Shown in pieces: positions 44,852 through 53,440 of a DNA stretch of 64,000 nt. Source of the DNA: Microbacterium horticulturae. GTDB taxonomy: Bacteria > Actinomycetota > Actinomycetes > Actinomycetales > Microbacteriaceae. A model generated the notes under the pieces. It searched no databases. It saw nothing but the letters and a program-made list of their open reading frames with translations, and was not told the origin of the DNA. Made by a program: the position numbers and the translations under genes. The stretch covers positions 1,984,001 to 2,048,000 of the forward strand of contig NZ_CP119108.1 in the NCBI RefSeq assembly GCF_029094505.1, read 5' to 3'. Each line of letters begins with the position of its first letter. Within the stretch, counting starts at the first letter, position 1.

Positions 44852-46446
44852 CGAGCGTCGTCGTGGTCGGCGCGGGCATCGCCGGCATCACCGCGGCGTT
44901 GCACGCAGAAGCGAACGGCTGTGCAGTGACGCTGGTCACCAAAGCCGCTCTCGGCGAGTCGGCGACCACGCACGCACAGGGCGGCATCGCCGCCGTCACC
45001 GACCCGGCCGACCGGTTCGCCGATCACGTGCACGACACGGTCGCCGCCGGCGCGGCCGTCGGCGATCTGAGCGCCATCCGGGCGCTCGTGGGCGACGCTC
45101 CGGCGCGAATCGACGAGCTGGTCTCCGCCGGCGTCGCTTTCGATCGCAACGCCGACGGGTCGTACGTGCAGGGCCTCGAGGCCGCGCACTCCTTTCCCCG
45201 CATCCTGCACGCGGGCGGCGACGCAACCGGCCGCGAGATCGAGCGGGCGCTCGTCGAACGTCTGCGGGCCAGTGGCGTGCGTATCCTCGAGCACGCGTAC
45301 CTCGTCGAACTCGTCACATCGCCCGATCGGGTCACCGGTGTCGAACTTCTCGTCGCGGGCAGCCCCGCGCTCCTGCCCGCCGACGCGGTGGTGCTGGCCA
45401 CCGGAGGCGCCGGACAGCTGTACGCCCACACCACGAATCCTTCGGTGGCGACGGGCGACGGCATCGCCGCAGCGCTGCGTGCGGGGGCTGCCGCGGCCGA
45501 CCTCGAGTTCGTGCAGTTCCATCCGACCGTGCTCGCTGCCGGCACGCCCTTCCTGGTATCGGAGGCCGTGCGCGGCGAGGGCGCGGTGCTGCTCGACGAG
45601 CACGGCCACCGGTTCGCGTTCGACGCGCACCCCGACGGCGAGCTCGCCCCGCGCGACGTCGTCGCCCGCGCGGTGGCGCGCACGATGGCGCAGCAGGACG
45701 GCCGGCCGGTGCTGCTGGACGCGACCGGCATCGGCGCGGGCGACACCTCGGCGTTCCTCGCCCGCCGCTTTCCCACCATCGACGCAGCCGTACGCGCACG
45801 CGGCCTGGACTGGGCGCGCGAGCCGATCCCGGTGACGCCCGCCGCCCACTACCTCATGGGTGGCGTGCGCACCGACCTGGCCGGCCGCACGACCCTGCCC
45901 GGTATGTATGCCGTCGGCGAGTGCGCCCGCACGGGCGTGCACGGCGCGAACCGGCTCGCCTCGAACTCGCTGCTCGAAGGCGCCGTGTTCGGCGCACGCT
46001 GCGGCGACGCTATCGCGGCGGATGCGGCATCCCACACCTGGCCTGCCGTCGTGCCACAGGCCGCCACCGCTCCGGTCGCCCCGCTCGACGACGCCGCGCC
46101 CTTCACCCGAGCCGCGCTGCAGGAGTTGATGTGGGCCGACGCGGGGCTGGTACGGGATGCCGCGGGCCTGGCCCACGCGGCCTCGACGATCGCTGCATGG
46201 CGCGCGCAGCCACGTGCCCCGCGCACGGTCCACGAGCACGAGGACGAAAACCTCCTGCAGCTCGCGGCCGCAGTCGTGGCCGCAGCATCCACCCGCCGCT
46301 CTTCGCTCGGCGCGCACTTCCGCCGCGATGAGGCGGCGTTCGGAACTCATCCAGAACACGACGCCACAGCCCCGATACGCCGCGAACCGCTGCCGAGCAC
46401 CGCGGATCAGCGGAGTTCTGCGCGCATTCTCCAGGAGACCCGCTGA
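44848..46446 (+). CDS. nadB: L-aspartate oxidase
   Basis: The 532-residue flavoprotein starts at GTG 44848 with VVVVGAGIAGITAALHAEA (dinucleotide-binding loop). ATTHAQGGIAAV, HSFPRILHAGGDATG, EFVQFHPTVLA and the FAD-contact motif GANRLASNSLLEGAVFG follow. The C-terminal helical domain (about 420-490, LQELMWADAGLVRDAAGL) is shortened and degenerates into a polar tail. It oxidises aspartate to iminoaspartate for NadA. The gene overlaps nadA (GTGA) and nadC (TGATG). Confidence 0.96.
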   Translation: MTSVVVVGAGIAGITAALHAEANGCAVTLVTKAALGESATTHAQGGIAAVTDPADRFADHVHDTVAAGAAVGDLSAIRALVGDAPARIDELVSAGVAFDRNADGSYVQGLEAAHSFPRILHAGGDATGREIERALVERLRASGVRILEHAYLVELVTSPDRVTGVELLVAGSPALLPADAVVLATGGAGQLYAHTTNPSVATGDGIAAALRAGAAAADLEFVQFHPTVLAAGTPFLVSEAVRGEGAVLLDEHGHRFAFDAHPDGELAPRDVVARAVARTMAQQDGRPVLLDATGIGAGDTSAFLARRFPTIDAAVRARGLDWAREPIPVTPAAHYLMGGVRTDLAGRTTLPGMYAVGECARTGVHGANRLASNSLLEGAVFGARCGDAIAADAASHTWPAVVPQAATAPVAPLDDAAPFTRAALQELMWADAGLVRDAAGLAHAASTIAAWRAQPRAPRTVHEHEDENLLQLAAAVVAAASTRRSSLGAHFRRDEAAFGTHPEHDATAPIRREPLPSTADQRSSARILQETR

Positions 46447-47300
46447 TGCTCACCACCGCCCAGATCGACCGCACCGTCGCCGCTGCACTGGCCGAAGACG
46501 CCCCGTGGGGCGACGCCACGAGCGAGGCGCTGATCCCCGAGGCCGCCACGGCGTCCGCCGAGCTCGTCGCGCGCGAAGCGGGGGTGTTCGCCGGCGGTGA
46601 GGTGTTCGCTGCCGCGTTCCGGCTGACCGATCCGCGCGTCCGGGTCGACCTCGCCCGCGAAGACGGCACGACCTTCGCCCCCGGCGACGTGCTGGCCACC
46701 GTCACCGGTCCTGCGCGCTCTGTGCTGACCGCCGAGCGGGTGGGACTCAACTTCGTGCAGCGTATGAGTGGCATCGCCACCCTGACCGCCCGCTACGTCG
46801 CCGAAGTGGCCCACACACAGGCCCGCGTGGTCGACACGCGCAAGACCACACCGGGCCTGCGCGCGTTCGAGAAGCACGCCGTCGTCTGCGGCGGCGGGCA
46901 CAACCACCGGTACTCGCTGTCGGACGCCGTGATGGCCAAAGACAACCACCTCGGCGTGCTCACCGCCCAGGGGCTGAGCGTCACCGAGGCGCTGCAGCAG
47001 GCGAAGTCCCGACTGCCGCACACCACGCACATCGAGGTCGAGGTCGACCGCATCGACCAGATCGAACCGGTGCTCGCCGCGGGGATCGGCACGATCATGC
47101 TCGACAACTTCACGCCCGACGAGCTGCGCGAGGGTGTCGCGCTGGTGGCCGGCCGCGCGATCGTCGAGGCGTCGGGCGGAGTGAACCTCGACACCGTGCG
47201 CGCCATCGCCGAGACCGGCGTCGACGTGATCTCGGTAGGCGCGCTCACCCACGGCGCGCACGCCGTCGACCTCGGGCTCGATCTGCACGTCGGGCTCTGA
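46446..47300 (+). CDS. nadC: Nicotinate-nucleotide pyrophosphorylase (quinolinate phosphoribosyltransferase)
   Basis: The 284-residue enzyme shows KTTPGLRAFEKHAVVCGGGHNHRY in its active-site region, then DAVMAKDNHLG, IEVEVDRIDQIEP and a C-terminal phosphate loop VEASGGVNLDTV. It forms nicotinate mononucleotide from quinolinate and PRPP, completing the NadA-NadB-NadC route. Start and stop overlap the neighbouring genes by one base (TGATG), which indicates translational coupling throughout the operon. Confidence 0.96.
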   Translation: MLTTAQIDRTVAAALAEDAPWGDATSEALIPEAATASAELVAREAGVFAGGEVFAAAFRLTDPRVRVDLAREDGTTFAPGDVLATVTGPARSVLTAERVGLNFVQRMSGIATLTARYVAEVAHTQARVVDTRKTTPGLRAFEKHAVVCGGGHNHRYSLSDAVMAKDNHLGVLTAQGLSVTEALQQAKSRLPHTTHIEVEVDRIDQIEPVLAAGIGTIMLDNFTPDELREGVALVAGRAIVEASGGVNLDTVRAIAETGVDVISVGALTHGAHAVDLGLDLHVGL

Positions 47301-48433
47301 TGCTGTACCTCGACAACGCCGCCACCACTCCGGTGCGCAGGGAGGTGCTCGAGGCGATGACCCCCTACCTCACACGGGCGTTCGGCAACCCGTCGAGTCA
47401 CCACACCGTCGGCGAAGCCGCCGCCCGCGCGCTCGATGACGCCCGCGCCCGCGTCGCACGGGTACTCGGCATGCGCGCCGGCGACATCGTCTTCACCTCG
47501 GGCGGCACCGAGGCCGACAACCTCGCTATAAAGGGCATCGCCCTCGCCGCGCTGCTGAACCGCGGTGCGCGTCATCTCGTGACGCTTCCCGTCGAGCACG
47601 AGGCGGTGCTCCGATCGGCCGAGTACCTGCAGCGCGTGCACGGGTTCGCGGTGACACTCGTGCCGGTCGACGAGGTCGGCCGGGTCGACCCCGCCGAGGT
47701 CGCCGCCGCGTTGCGCGACGACACGGCGCTGGCGTCGATCGGGTACGCGAACAACGAGGTGGGCACGGTGCAGGATGTTGCCGCCCTTGCCGAGGCGTGC
47801 CGGGGCCGCGGCATCCCGCTCCATCTCGACGCCGTGCAGGCCGCGGGCTGGCTGCCCCTGGCCGGCACCGGCGCCGATGCGCTCTCGATCGCCGGCCACA
47901 AGCTCGGTGCACCCAAGGGCACGGGTGCCCTCGCCGTACGCGGACGCGTGCCGCTCGAGCCGCTCGTTCACGGCGGCGGACAAGAGCGTGGCCGCCGCAG
48001 CGGCACCGAGAACGTCGCCGGGGCCGTCGCGCTGGCTGTGGCCCTCGAGCTGGCCGAAGCGGAACGGGAAGAGGATGCTGTCGCCGTCGCCGCGCTGCGC
48101 GACGCGTTCGTCGCGCGCGTGCTGAGCGCGGTGCCCCAGGCACGGCTGACCGGCGACCCTGTGCACCGCCTGCCGTGCACGGCGTCGTTCACGTTCGCCG
48201 GCACGAGCGGTGAGGCGGTGCTCCTCGAGCTCGAGCGGCGCGGGATCGTCTCGTCGTCCGGCTCGGCGTGCGCGGCGGGCGCCGACGAGCCGTCGCACGT
48301 GCTGACTGCCATGGGCATCGACCGCCAGACCGCGCAGACCTCCGTGCGGTTCACGCTCCCGCACGGGTGGCGGCAGAGTCTGGACCCGGTGGCCGACGCC
48401 GTCGCGGCGTCCGTCGCTGCCGTCACCGGCTGA
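47300..48433 (+). CDS. Cysteine desulfurase of the NAD operon (NifS/IscS family)
   Basis: This 377-residue PLP enzyme starts MLYLDNAATTPVRREVLE. The PLP-lysine is K201 in SIAGHKLGAPKGTG, and the mobile catalytic cysteine C324 lies in SSGSACAAG. It takes sulfur from cysteine to a persulfide. Its position after nadC, with a one-base overlap, suggests it serves the [4Fe-4S] cluster of NadA, as NifS-like proteins do in other nad operons. It could also serve tRNA thiolation or general Fe-S assembly. Confidence 0.92.
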   Translation: MLYLDNAATTPVRREVLEAMTPYLTRAFGNPSSHHTVGEAAARALDDARARVARVLGMRAGDIVFTSGGTEADNLAIKGIALAALLNRGARHLVTLPVEHEAVLRSAEYLQRVHGFAVTLVPVDEVGRVDPAEVAAALRDDTALASIGYANNEVGTVQDVAALAEACRGRGIPLHLDAVQAAGWLPLAGTGADALSIAGHKLGAPKGTGALAVRGRVPLEPLVHGGGQERGRRSGTENVAGAVALAVALELAEAEREEDAVAVAALRDAFVARVLSAVPQARLTGDPVHRLPCTASFTFAGTSGEAVLLELERRGIVSSSGSACAAGADEPSHVLTAMGIDRQTAQTSVRFTLPHGWRQSLDPVADAVAASVAAVTG

Positions 48434-48440
48434 CCAGCCC

Positions 48441-50543
48441 TCAGGGTCGCGGCTGCGTGTCGCCCAGCGCTGGCGGCCACCGCGAAGCGTCGGCCTCGGC
48501 GACGAGCTCGGCGGCCACCGAGATCGGGATCGTCTCCGGCGCCCGCTCGTGGCGCCCTCGGCCCCTGCCGTGCCGCGGCCCCTCTTCTTCACCGGCGATC
48601 TCGGGCTCGTCGTCCGGAGCCCGATCGGCCCGACGCTGCGGATGTCCGACCGGCTCAGCTGCGGCATCCTGGTCCTCCGTCTCGAGGACCCGACTGGCCG
48701 CCAGCTGCTGCGCGGCCAGTTCGGCATACAGGCCGTTCTGCGCGAGCAGCTCGCTGTGCGTGCCGGACTCCACGATGCGGCCCGCATCGACCACATGGAT
48801 CATGTCCGCGCCGATCACGGTCGACAGCCGGTGTGCGATCGACAGCGTCGTCCGGCCGCGGGCAGCGGCTTCCAGGGCCTCCTGCACGATGCGCTCCGAT
48901 ACCGTGTCGAGCGCCGAGGTCGCCTCATCGAGCAGCAGCACGGGCGGGTCTTTCAGCAGTACCCGCGCGATGGCGATGCGCTGCTTCTCGCCGCCCGACA
49001 GCCGGTAGCCGCGCTCGCCGACGACGGTGTCATAGCCCTCCTCGAAACCCGCGATGATGTGGTGGATGTTGGCGGCCCGGCACGCCTCGTAGATCTCGTC
49101 GTCACTCGCATCGGGCTTCGCGTAGCGGAGGTTCTCGCGGATGGTCGCATGGAACAGGTAGGTCTCCTGCGACACGATCCCGACATTGTCGATGATCGAT
49201 TCCATGGTCAGGCGGCGCACATCCTCGCCCGCGAACAGCACGGTGCCGCCCGACGCTTCGTACAGACGCGGCGTGAGGTACAGGATCGTCGTCTTGCCGG
49301 CCCCCGAGGGGCCCACGAACGCGACGTGCTGCCCGGGCTCGGCGGTGAACGAGACGCCATCGAGGGTCGGCCGGGTGCCGGCCGACGCGTCCGGGTACCG
49401 GAACACGACGCCGTCGAAGCGGACGGTGCCGGCGGCCCCCACGGGCACCGGCACCGCGTCGGGCGCATCGGCGATCGCCGGCTGCAGGTCGAGGTACTCG
49501 AAGATCCGGGCGAACACCGCACCCGAGGTCTGCAGGTCGAGCGCGACCCGCATGAGCCCCATGAGCGGCTGCAGGAGCCGCGCCTGCACCGTTGTGAAGG
49601 CGACGATGGTTCCGGCGGTGATCGCTCCCGCTCCCCCAGCGATGAGCCACCCCGCCACGAGGTAGATGACGGCGGGGACGCTCGAGATGAGCACCGAGAC
49701 CACGGCGAAGAATCCCTGACCGCTCATGGCCCGGCGCACCTGCAGGCGGATCTGATTGCCATTCTCGTCGCGGTAGCGGGCCGACTCGGTGCGCTGCCGG
49801 TTGAACGACTTCGACAGCAGGATGCCCGAGACGCTCAGGGTCTCCTGCGTGATGGCGGTCAGCTCCGACAGCGACTCCTGCGTCTGCGCGGCGATGCGCG
49901 CCCGCACCTGGCCGACCCGGCGCTGCACGAGGGCGAGAATCGGCATCAGGATGACGGCGATGATCGTCAGACGCCAGTCGATGAGGATCATCGCGACCAG
50001 CGATGCGATGACGGTGACGATGTTGCCGATGATGCTCGTCACGGTGTTGGTGAGCACCCCCGACACCGCGCCGACGTCGTTCTGCAGGCGCGACTGGATG
50101 ACGCCGGTCTTGGTCCGTGTGAAAAAACCCAGCTCCATCGCCTGCAGGTGCTCGAACAGCCGCACGCGCAGGTCGCCGGTCACACTGTTGCCCACCGTCG
50201 AGGTCAGCCAGGCCTGCGCGATCCCGAGCGCGGCGGAGAGCAGGAACAGCGCGACCATGAAGATCACGAGCCGCACCAGCAGCCCCAGGTCGGGGCCGCC
50301 GCCGGCGGTCGGGAACAGTGCGTCGTCGAAGACGCGCTGGACGATCAGGGGCGGCACCACGGCGATCGCGGCTCCCACGATCACGAGCAGCCCCGTGATC
50401 ACGATGCGAATAATGTACGGGCGGAACATCGCCACGATGCGGCGCCCGAGGTGCGCGATGTGCGGTGCTTCGGCGTTGCGCTTTCGCTGCGCCTCGATGT
50501 CGCCTCCGCGGAATCCGCCGCCGCCCCGGCCGCCCATGCTCAC
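48441..50543 (-). CDS. ABC exporter half-transporter (TMD-NBD)
   Basis: The 700-residue protein has a Gly-rich N-terminus (MGGRGGGGFRGGD), six helices (about 45-335), and one ATPase domain. Walker A GPSGAGKTT, signature LSGGEKQRIAIARV, Walker B VLLLDEATSALD with catalytic Glu, and the H-loop IAHRLSTV are all intact, so it should work as a homodimer. A 100-residue acidic/basic tail follows the NBD (EPEIAGEEEGPRHGRGRGRH). Substrate unknown: lipids or drugs are typical. It converges on the cysteine desulfurase, ending 7 bp from it, and starts at GTG 50543 or ATG 50537. Confidence 0.9.
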   Translation of the reverse strand: MSMGGRGGGGFRGGDIEAQRKRNAEAPHIAHLGRRIVAMFRPYIIRIVITGLLVIVGAAIAVVPPLIVQRVFDDALFPTAGGGPDLGLLVRLVIFMVALFLLSAALGIAQAWLTSTVGNSVTGDLRVRLFEHLQAMELGFFTRTKTGVIQSRLQNDVGAVSGVLTNTVTSIIGNIVTVIASLVAMILIDWRLTIIAVILMPILALVQRRVGQVRARIAAQTQESLSELTAITQETLSVSGILLSKSFNRQRTESARYRDENGNQIRLQVRRAMSGQGFFAVVSVLISSVPAVIYLVAGWLIAGGAGAITAGTIVAFTTVQARLLQPLMGLMRVALDLQTSGAVFARIFEYLDLQPAIADAPDAVPVPVGAAGTVRFDGVVFRYPDASAGTRPTLDGVSFTAEPGQHVAFVGPSGAGKTTILYLTPRLYEASGGTVLFAGEDVRRLTMESIIDNVGIVSQETYLFHATIRENLRYAKPDASDDEIYEACRAANIHHIIAGFEEGYDTVVGERGYRLSGGEKQRIAIARVLLKDPPVLLLDEATSALDTVSERIVQEALEAAARGRTTLSIAHRLSTVIGADMIHVVDAGRIVESGTHSELLAQNGLYAELAAQQLAASRVLETEDQDAAAEPVGHPQRRADRAPDDEPEIAGEEEGPRHGRGRGRHERAPETIPISVAAELVAEADASRWPPALGDTQPRP

Positions 50544-50573
50544 GCGGTCAGCCTAACGAGGGGCGGATGCCGC

Positions 50574-51206
50574 TCACAGGCCCGCGAGCAGATTGATCAC
50601 GGTTCCCAGGATGACCGCGCCGAACAGGTAGCCCAGCAGCGACTGACCGATCACGATGCGCCGCATGCGGTTCGTGGTGAGGTTCGTGTCAGCGACCTGG
50701 TAGGTCAGTCCGACACCGAACGACACGTAAACGAAGTCGGTGTACGCGGGGTCTTCGGCGAACTCGATGCCGCCGACTGGATCGGAGTAGAACTCGTCAG
50801 CGAAGCGCAGCACGTACGCCGCCTGGATCGCCAGCCATGACGCCGCCACGCTGGCCAGGGCGATCCCGGCCAGCGCGAACGCCATACCGCCCTGCGCCGC
50901 GCGATGCTGGATGAGCACGACCACCACCGCCGCGATGCTCGCGACGCTGCCCAGCAGCACGATGACCCGGCTGGTACGGCGGCCGGGGTCCTCTGCTGTC
51001 GCGTGCGCGCGCGTGGCCGCGGCATCCATCGGCCAGATCACGAGCAGCGACCAGCCCGCCGCGACGAGGGCCGTCACACCCCAGCCGGCCAGGAGCGCCG
51101 CAGCCACACCGAGCCAGGCCACCAGGCCGAGACACACGATCGCGCCGATGACGAGCGCGACCACGCCGCGCAGTGCGACCCGGGCATGCCATGCCGGTGC
51201 AGTCAT
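50574..51206 (-). CDS. DUF1345 family membrane protein
   Basis: The 210-residue protein has five to six membrane helices. The C-terminal part reads YTDFVYVSFGVGLTYQVADTN, then RRIVIGQSLLGYLFGAVILG, the characteristic DUF1345 segment. The family has no known function; the TYQVSDT-like motif next to a pore-like helix has led to channel-like proposals. It lies 30 bp upstream of the ABC half-exporter on the same strand, so they may be co-transcribed. Confidence 0.85.
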   Translation of the reverse strand: MTAPAWHARVALRGVVALVIGAIVCLGLVAWLGVAAALLAGWGVTALVAAGWSLLVIWPMDAAATRAHATAEDPGRRTSRVIVLLGSVASIAAVVVVLIQHRAAQGGMAFALAGIALASVAASWLAIQAAYVLRFADEFYSDPVGGIEFAEDPAYTDFVYVSFGVGLTYQVADTNLTTNRMRRIVIGQSLLGYLFGAVILGTVINLLAGL

Positions 51207-51323
51207 GTCGTCATGCTGGCACGTGAATCGGGAATGCGGTGTCGTACCCCGCCGTTATCCTGAAGGTTCGCTTCCGAGCTCGTGCAGCGTTCAACCTCCC
51301 CCTCGTTGATTGACAGGAGTCCC

Positions 51324-52784
51324 GTGGCCGTCACCGACACGAACACCACCGTCTCATCGTCCGGCATGACCCACGAGCAATCGCGGGTGGTCTGGCTGCT
51401 GCTGGGGGCCGCCTTCGTCGCCATCCTCAACGAGACGACCATGGGCATCGCCATCCCGCACCTGAACGCCGACCTGGGCCTGCCCCCCGAACTCGGTCAG
51501 TGGATGACGAGTGCGTTCATGTTGACGATGGCGGTGGTGATTCCCACCACAGGCTTCCTGCTGCAGCGGTTCACGACACGTCGGATCTTCCTGGCGGCGA
51601 TGATCGCCTTTTCGCTGGGCACACTCGTATGCCTTCTCGCGCCGGGCTTTGTGGTGCTGCTGGCCGGGCGGGTGATCCAGGCGGCGGGTACCGGTGTCAT
51701 GCTGCCGCTGCTGATGACGACGATCATGGATGTCGTGCCTGCAGCGTCGCGGGGCCGCATGATGGGCCGTGTCGGCATGGTCATCTCGCTCGCGCCGGCG
51801 ATCGGCCCGGTGGCAGCCGGTGCGGTGCTCGACCACCTCAGTTGGCGCTGGCTGTTCGGCATCGTGTTGCCGATCGCGCTCGTGGCACTGGCCGTCGGCA
51901 TGAAGTGGATGACGAACCTCAACGAGACCCGCCGGCTTCCGCTCGATGTGTTGTCGATCCCCCTTGCGGCGCTCGGCTTCGGCGGCATCGTGTTCGGCCT
52001 GAGCCAGTTCGGTGGCGAAGGAAGCGGAGCGGCGACCACCGGTGTGGTCGCGCTCGTGGTCAGCATCGCGGCTCTCGGCCTTTTCGTATGGCGCCAACTC
52101 GTGCTGGCGCGGGTCGACGACGCACTGCTCGATCTGCGGGTCTTCCGCTCAGCGAACTTCACCGTCTCGGTGATTGTGATGTCGGTGCTCGCGCTTTCGA
52201 TGTTCGGGACCTTGACGCTGCTGCCGCAGTACCTGCAGAACGTCGTCGGCCTCGACGCGTTCGAGTCCGGGCTGACGCTGCTGCCCGGGTCCATTCTGAT
52301 GGGCGTCATGGCACCGCTGATCGGCCGCATCTATGATGCCCGCGGACCCAAGACGCTGCTGGTGCCGGGCACGATCATGGTGGCGGGGTCGTTGTTCTTC
52401 TATGCCACGGTCGGCGAGAACACGCCGTGGTGGGCCCTCATCGTCGCGCAGACAGTGATGTCGGTGGGGCTGGCGGCATCCTTCACGCCACTGTTCTCTG
52501 CGTCGCTCGGCTCGCTCGACCGCCATCTGTACTCGCACGGCTCGGCCGTGCTGAACACTCTGCAGCAGGTGGCCGGGGCCGCCGGCGTGGCCGTGCTCAC
52601 CGTCACCTATGCGTCGCTGTTGCATTCCGGACAGTCGGTCGGACTCGACACGGCGAGCGCCGGGGCGTCAGGTGCGCGGTTGGCATTCCTCATCGCGGCA
52701 TGCATCTCGCTGGCGGCCGTGGCGCTCAGCTTCTTCATCCGCAAGCCCGACGAGAGCGGGGCCGACACGCACGTCGCCCATTGA
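51324..52784 (+). CDS. MFS drug:H+ antiporter, DHA2-like
   Basis: The 486-residue transporter starts at GTG 51324 behind the ribosome site AGGAG. It has 12-14 helices, the helix-1 motif ETTMGIAIPHLNADLG, motif A-like QRFTTRRIFLAAM, and a motif C-like GPVAAGAVLDHLSWRWLFGI, which is the DHA2 antiporter signature. It should expel drugs or dyes using the proton gradient. No TetR or MarR regulator is adjacent; the nearest upstream gene is the divergent DUF1345 gene. It converges on a 40-codon Cys-rich gene 7 bp away. Confidence 0.92.
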   Translation: MAVTDTNTTVSSSGMTHEQSRVVWLLLGAAFVAILNETTMGIAIPHLNADLGLPPELGQWMTSAFMLTMAVVIPTTGFLLQRFTTRRIFLAAMIAFSLGTLVCLLAPGFVVLLAGRVIQAAGTGVMLPLLMTTIMDVVPAASRGRMMGRVGMVISLAPAIGPVAAGAVLDHLSWRWLFGIVLPIALVALAVGMKWMTNLNETRRLPLDVLSIPLAALGFGGIVFGLSQFGGEGSGAATTGVVALVVSIAALGLFVWRQLVLARVDDALLDLRVFRSANFTVSVIVMSVLALSMFGTLTLLPQYLQNVVGLDAFESGLTLLPGSILMGVMAPLIGRIYDARGPKTLLVPGTIMVAGSLFFYATVGENTPWWALIVAQTVMSVGLAASFTPLFSASLGSLDRHLYSHGSAVLNTLQQVAGAAGVAVLTVTYASLLHSGQSVGLDTASAGASGARLAFLIAACISLAAVALSFFIRKPDESGADTHVAH

Positions 52785-52791
52785 CGAGCTG

Positions 52792-52914
52792 TCAGTCGAT
52801 CGAGCAGCACCCGTCGGCGCCGCAGCAGGAGGCGCCTTCGTCGATCACCGTGAGCAGCTTCGCGTCGGTCGGGACGGGCTGCAGGGTCGGGGTGGGCAGG
52901 TTCTCAGTGGCCAT
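52792..52914 (-). CDS. Cys-rich 40-residue peptide
   Basis: The frame runs from ATG (52914) to TGA (52792). The first 28 residues are Thr/Pro/Asp-rich without cysteine (MATENLPTPTLQPVPTDAK). The last dozen hold two Cys pairs, CCGADGCC, then SID. This is too short for most gene callers but has plausible codon use for its neighbours (nearly all third positions G or C). The ribosome site is weak (GGGA). The Cys pairs could bind a metal or be modified. I know similar CC-x-GCC tails from small actinobacterial hypotheticals of unknown role. The downstream ICMT-like gene is upstream in transcription order and on the same strand. Confidence 0.55.
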   Translation of the reverse strand: MATENLPTPTLQPVPTDAKLLTVIDEGASCCGADGCCSID

Positions 52915-52936
52915 GGTCCCATCGTAATCCGCTCTC

Positions 52937-53404
52937 TCAGGCCTCGGGCTCACCGAGCCATCGCGGCACGGACCGCCGGTACTTCACGAAACGCCGGCCG
53001 AAGCGTGAGCGCAGCGCCCGTTCCTCGCGCGGCACCTGGGTACGGTCGACGACCGCGAGAAACCCGGCGGCCGGAACCAGAGCCGCGAACGAGCGCTTGA
53101 GCACCGCATGCGCGACGAGCAGGCCCGTCAGCGCCAGATACACCGGATTGCGCGAGTACGCGAAGGGGCCGTCCGTGACCAGGCGGGTCGTGCGCTCGGG
53201 ATGCTCCGGCGTGAGCGTGGTGCCGTGTCGCCGCAGGGCCGCGACCGCCCAGACCGCAAGCGCACCGCTGCCGGCGGCGACCGTCGCTGCCGCCACGCGC
53301 GAGCCGGCGGTCGACTCCCGCTTCCGCGTGAGCAGCGTCTGCACTCCGGCCGCGCCGATCAGAACGATCGGGGGTGGTACAACCTTCTCGTCGTCGACAC
53401 TCAT
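52937..53404 (-). CDS. ICMT/PEMT-like membrane methyltransferase family protein
   Basis: The 155-residue protein has three or four helices and the family motif LVTDGPFAYSRNPVYLALTGLL, followed by EERALRSRFGRRFVKYRRSVPRW, the SAM-binding C-terminal signature of isoprenylcysteine and phospholipid methyltransferases (PF04191-like). Bacterial substrates are mostly unknown. The N-terminus (MSVDDEKVVPPPIVLIGAAG) is shorter than usual. It lies 37 bp after the HAAS membrane gene on the same strand and 22 bp before the small Cys-rich gene. Confidence 0.82.
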   Translation of the reverse strand: MSVDDEKVVPPPIVLIGAAGVQTLLTRKRESTAGSRVAAATVAAGSGALAVWAVAALRRHGTTLTPEHPERTTRLVTDGPFAYSRNPVYLALTGLLVAHAVLKRSFAALVPAAGFLAVVDRTQVPREERALRSRFGRRFVKYRRSVPRWLGEPEA

Positions 53405-53440
53405 GCCCCCACGGTACGCCGGCCCGCAGCATCCCTCCCG

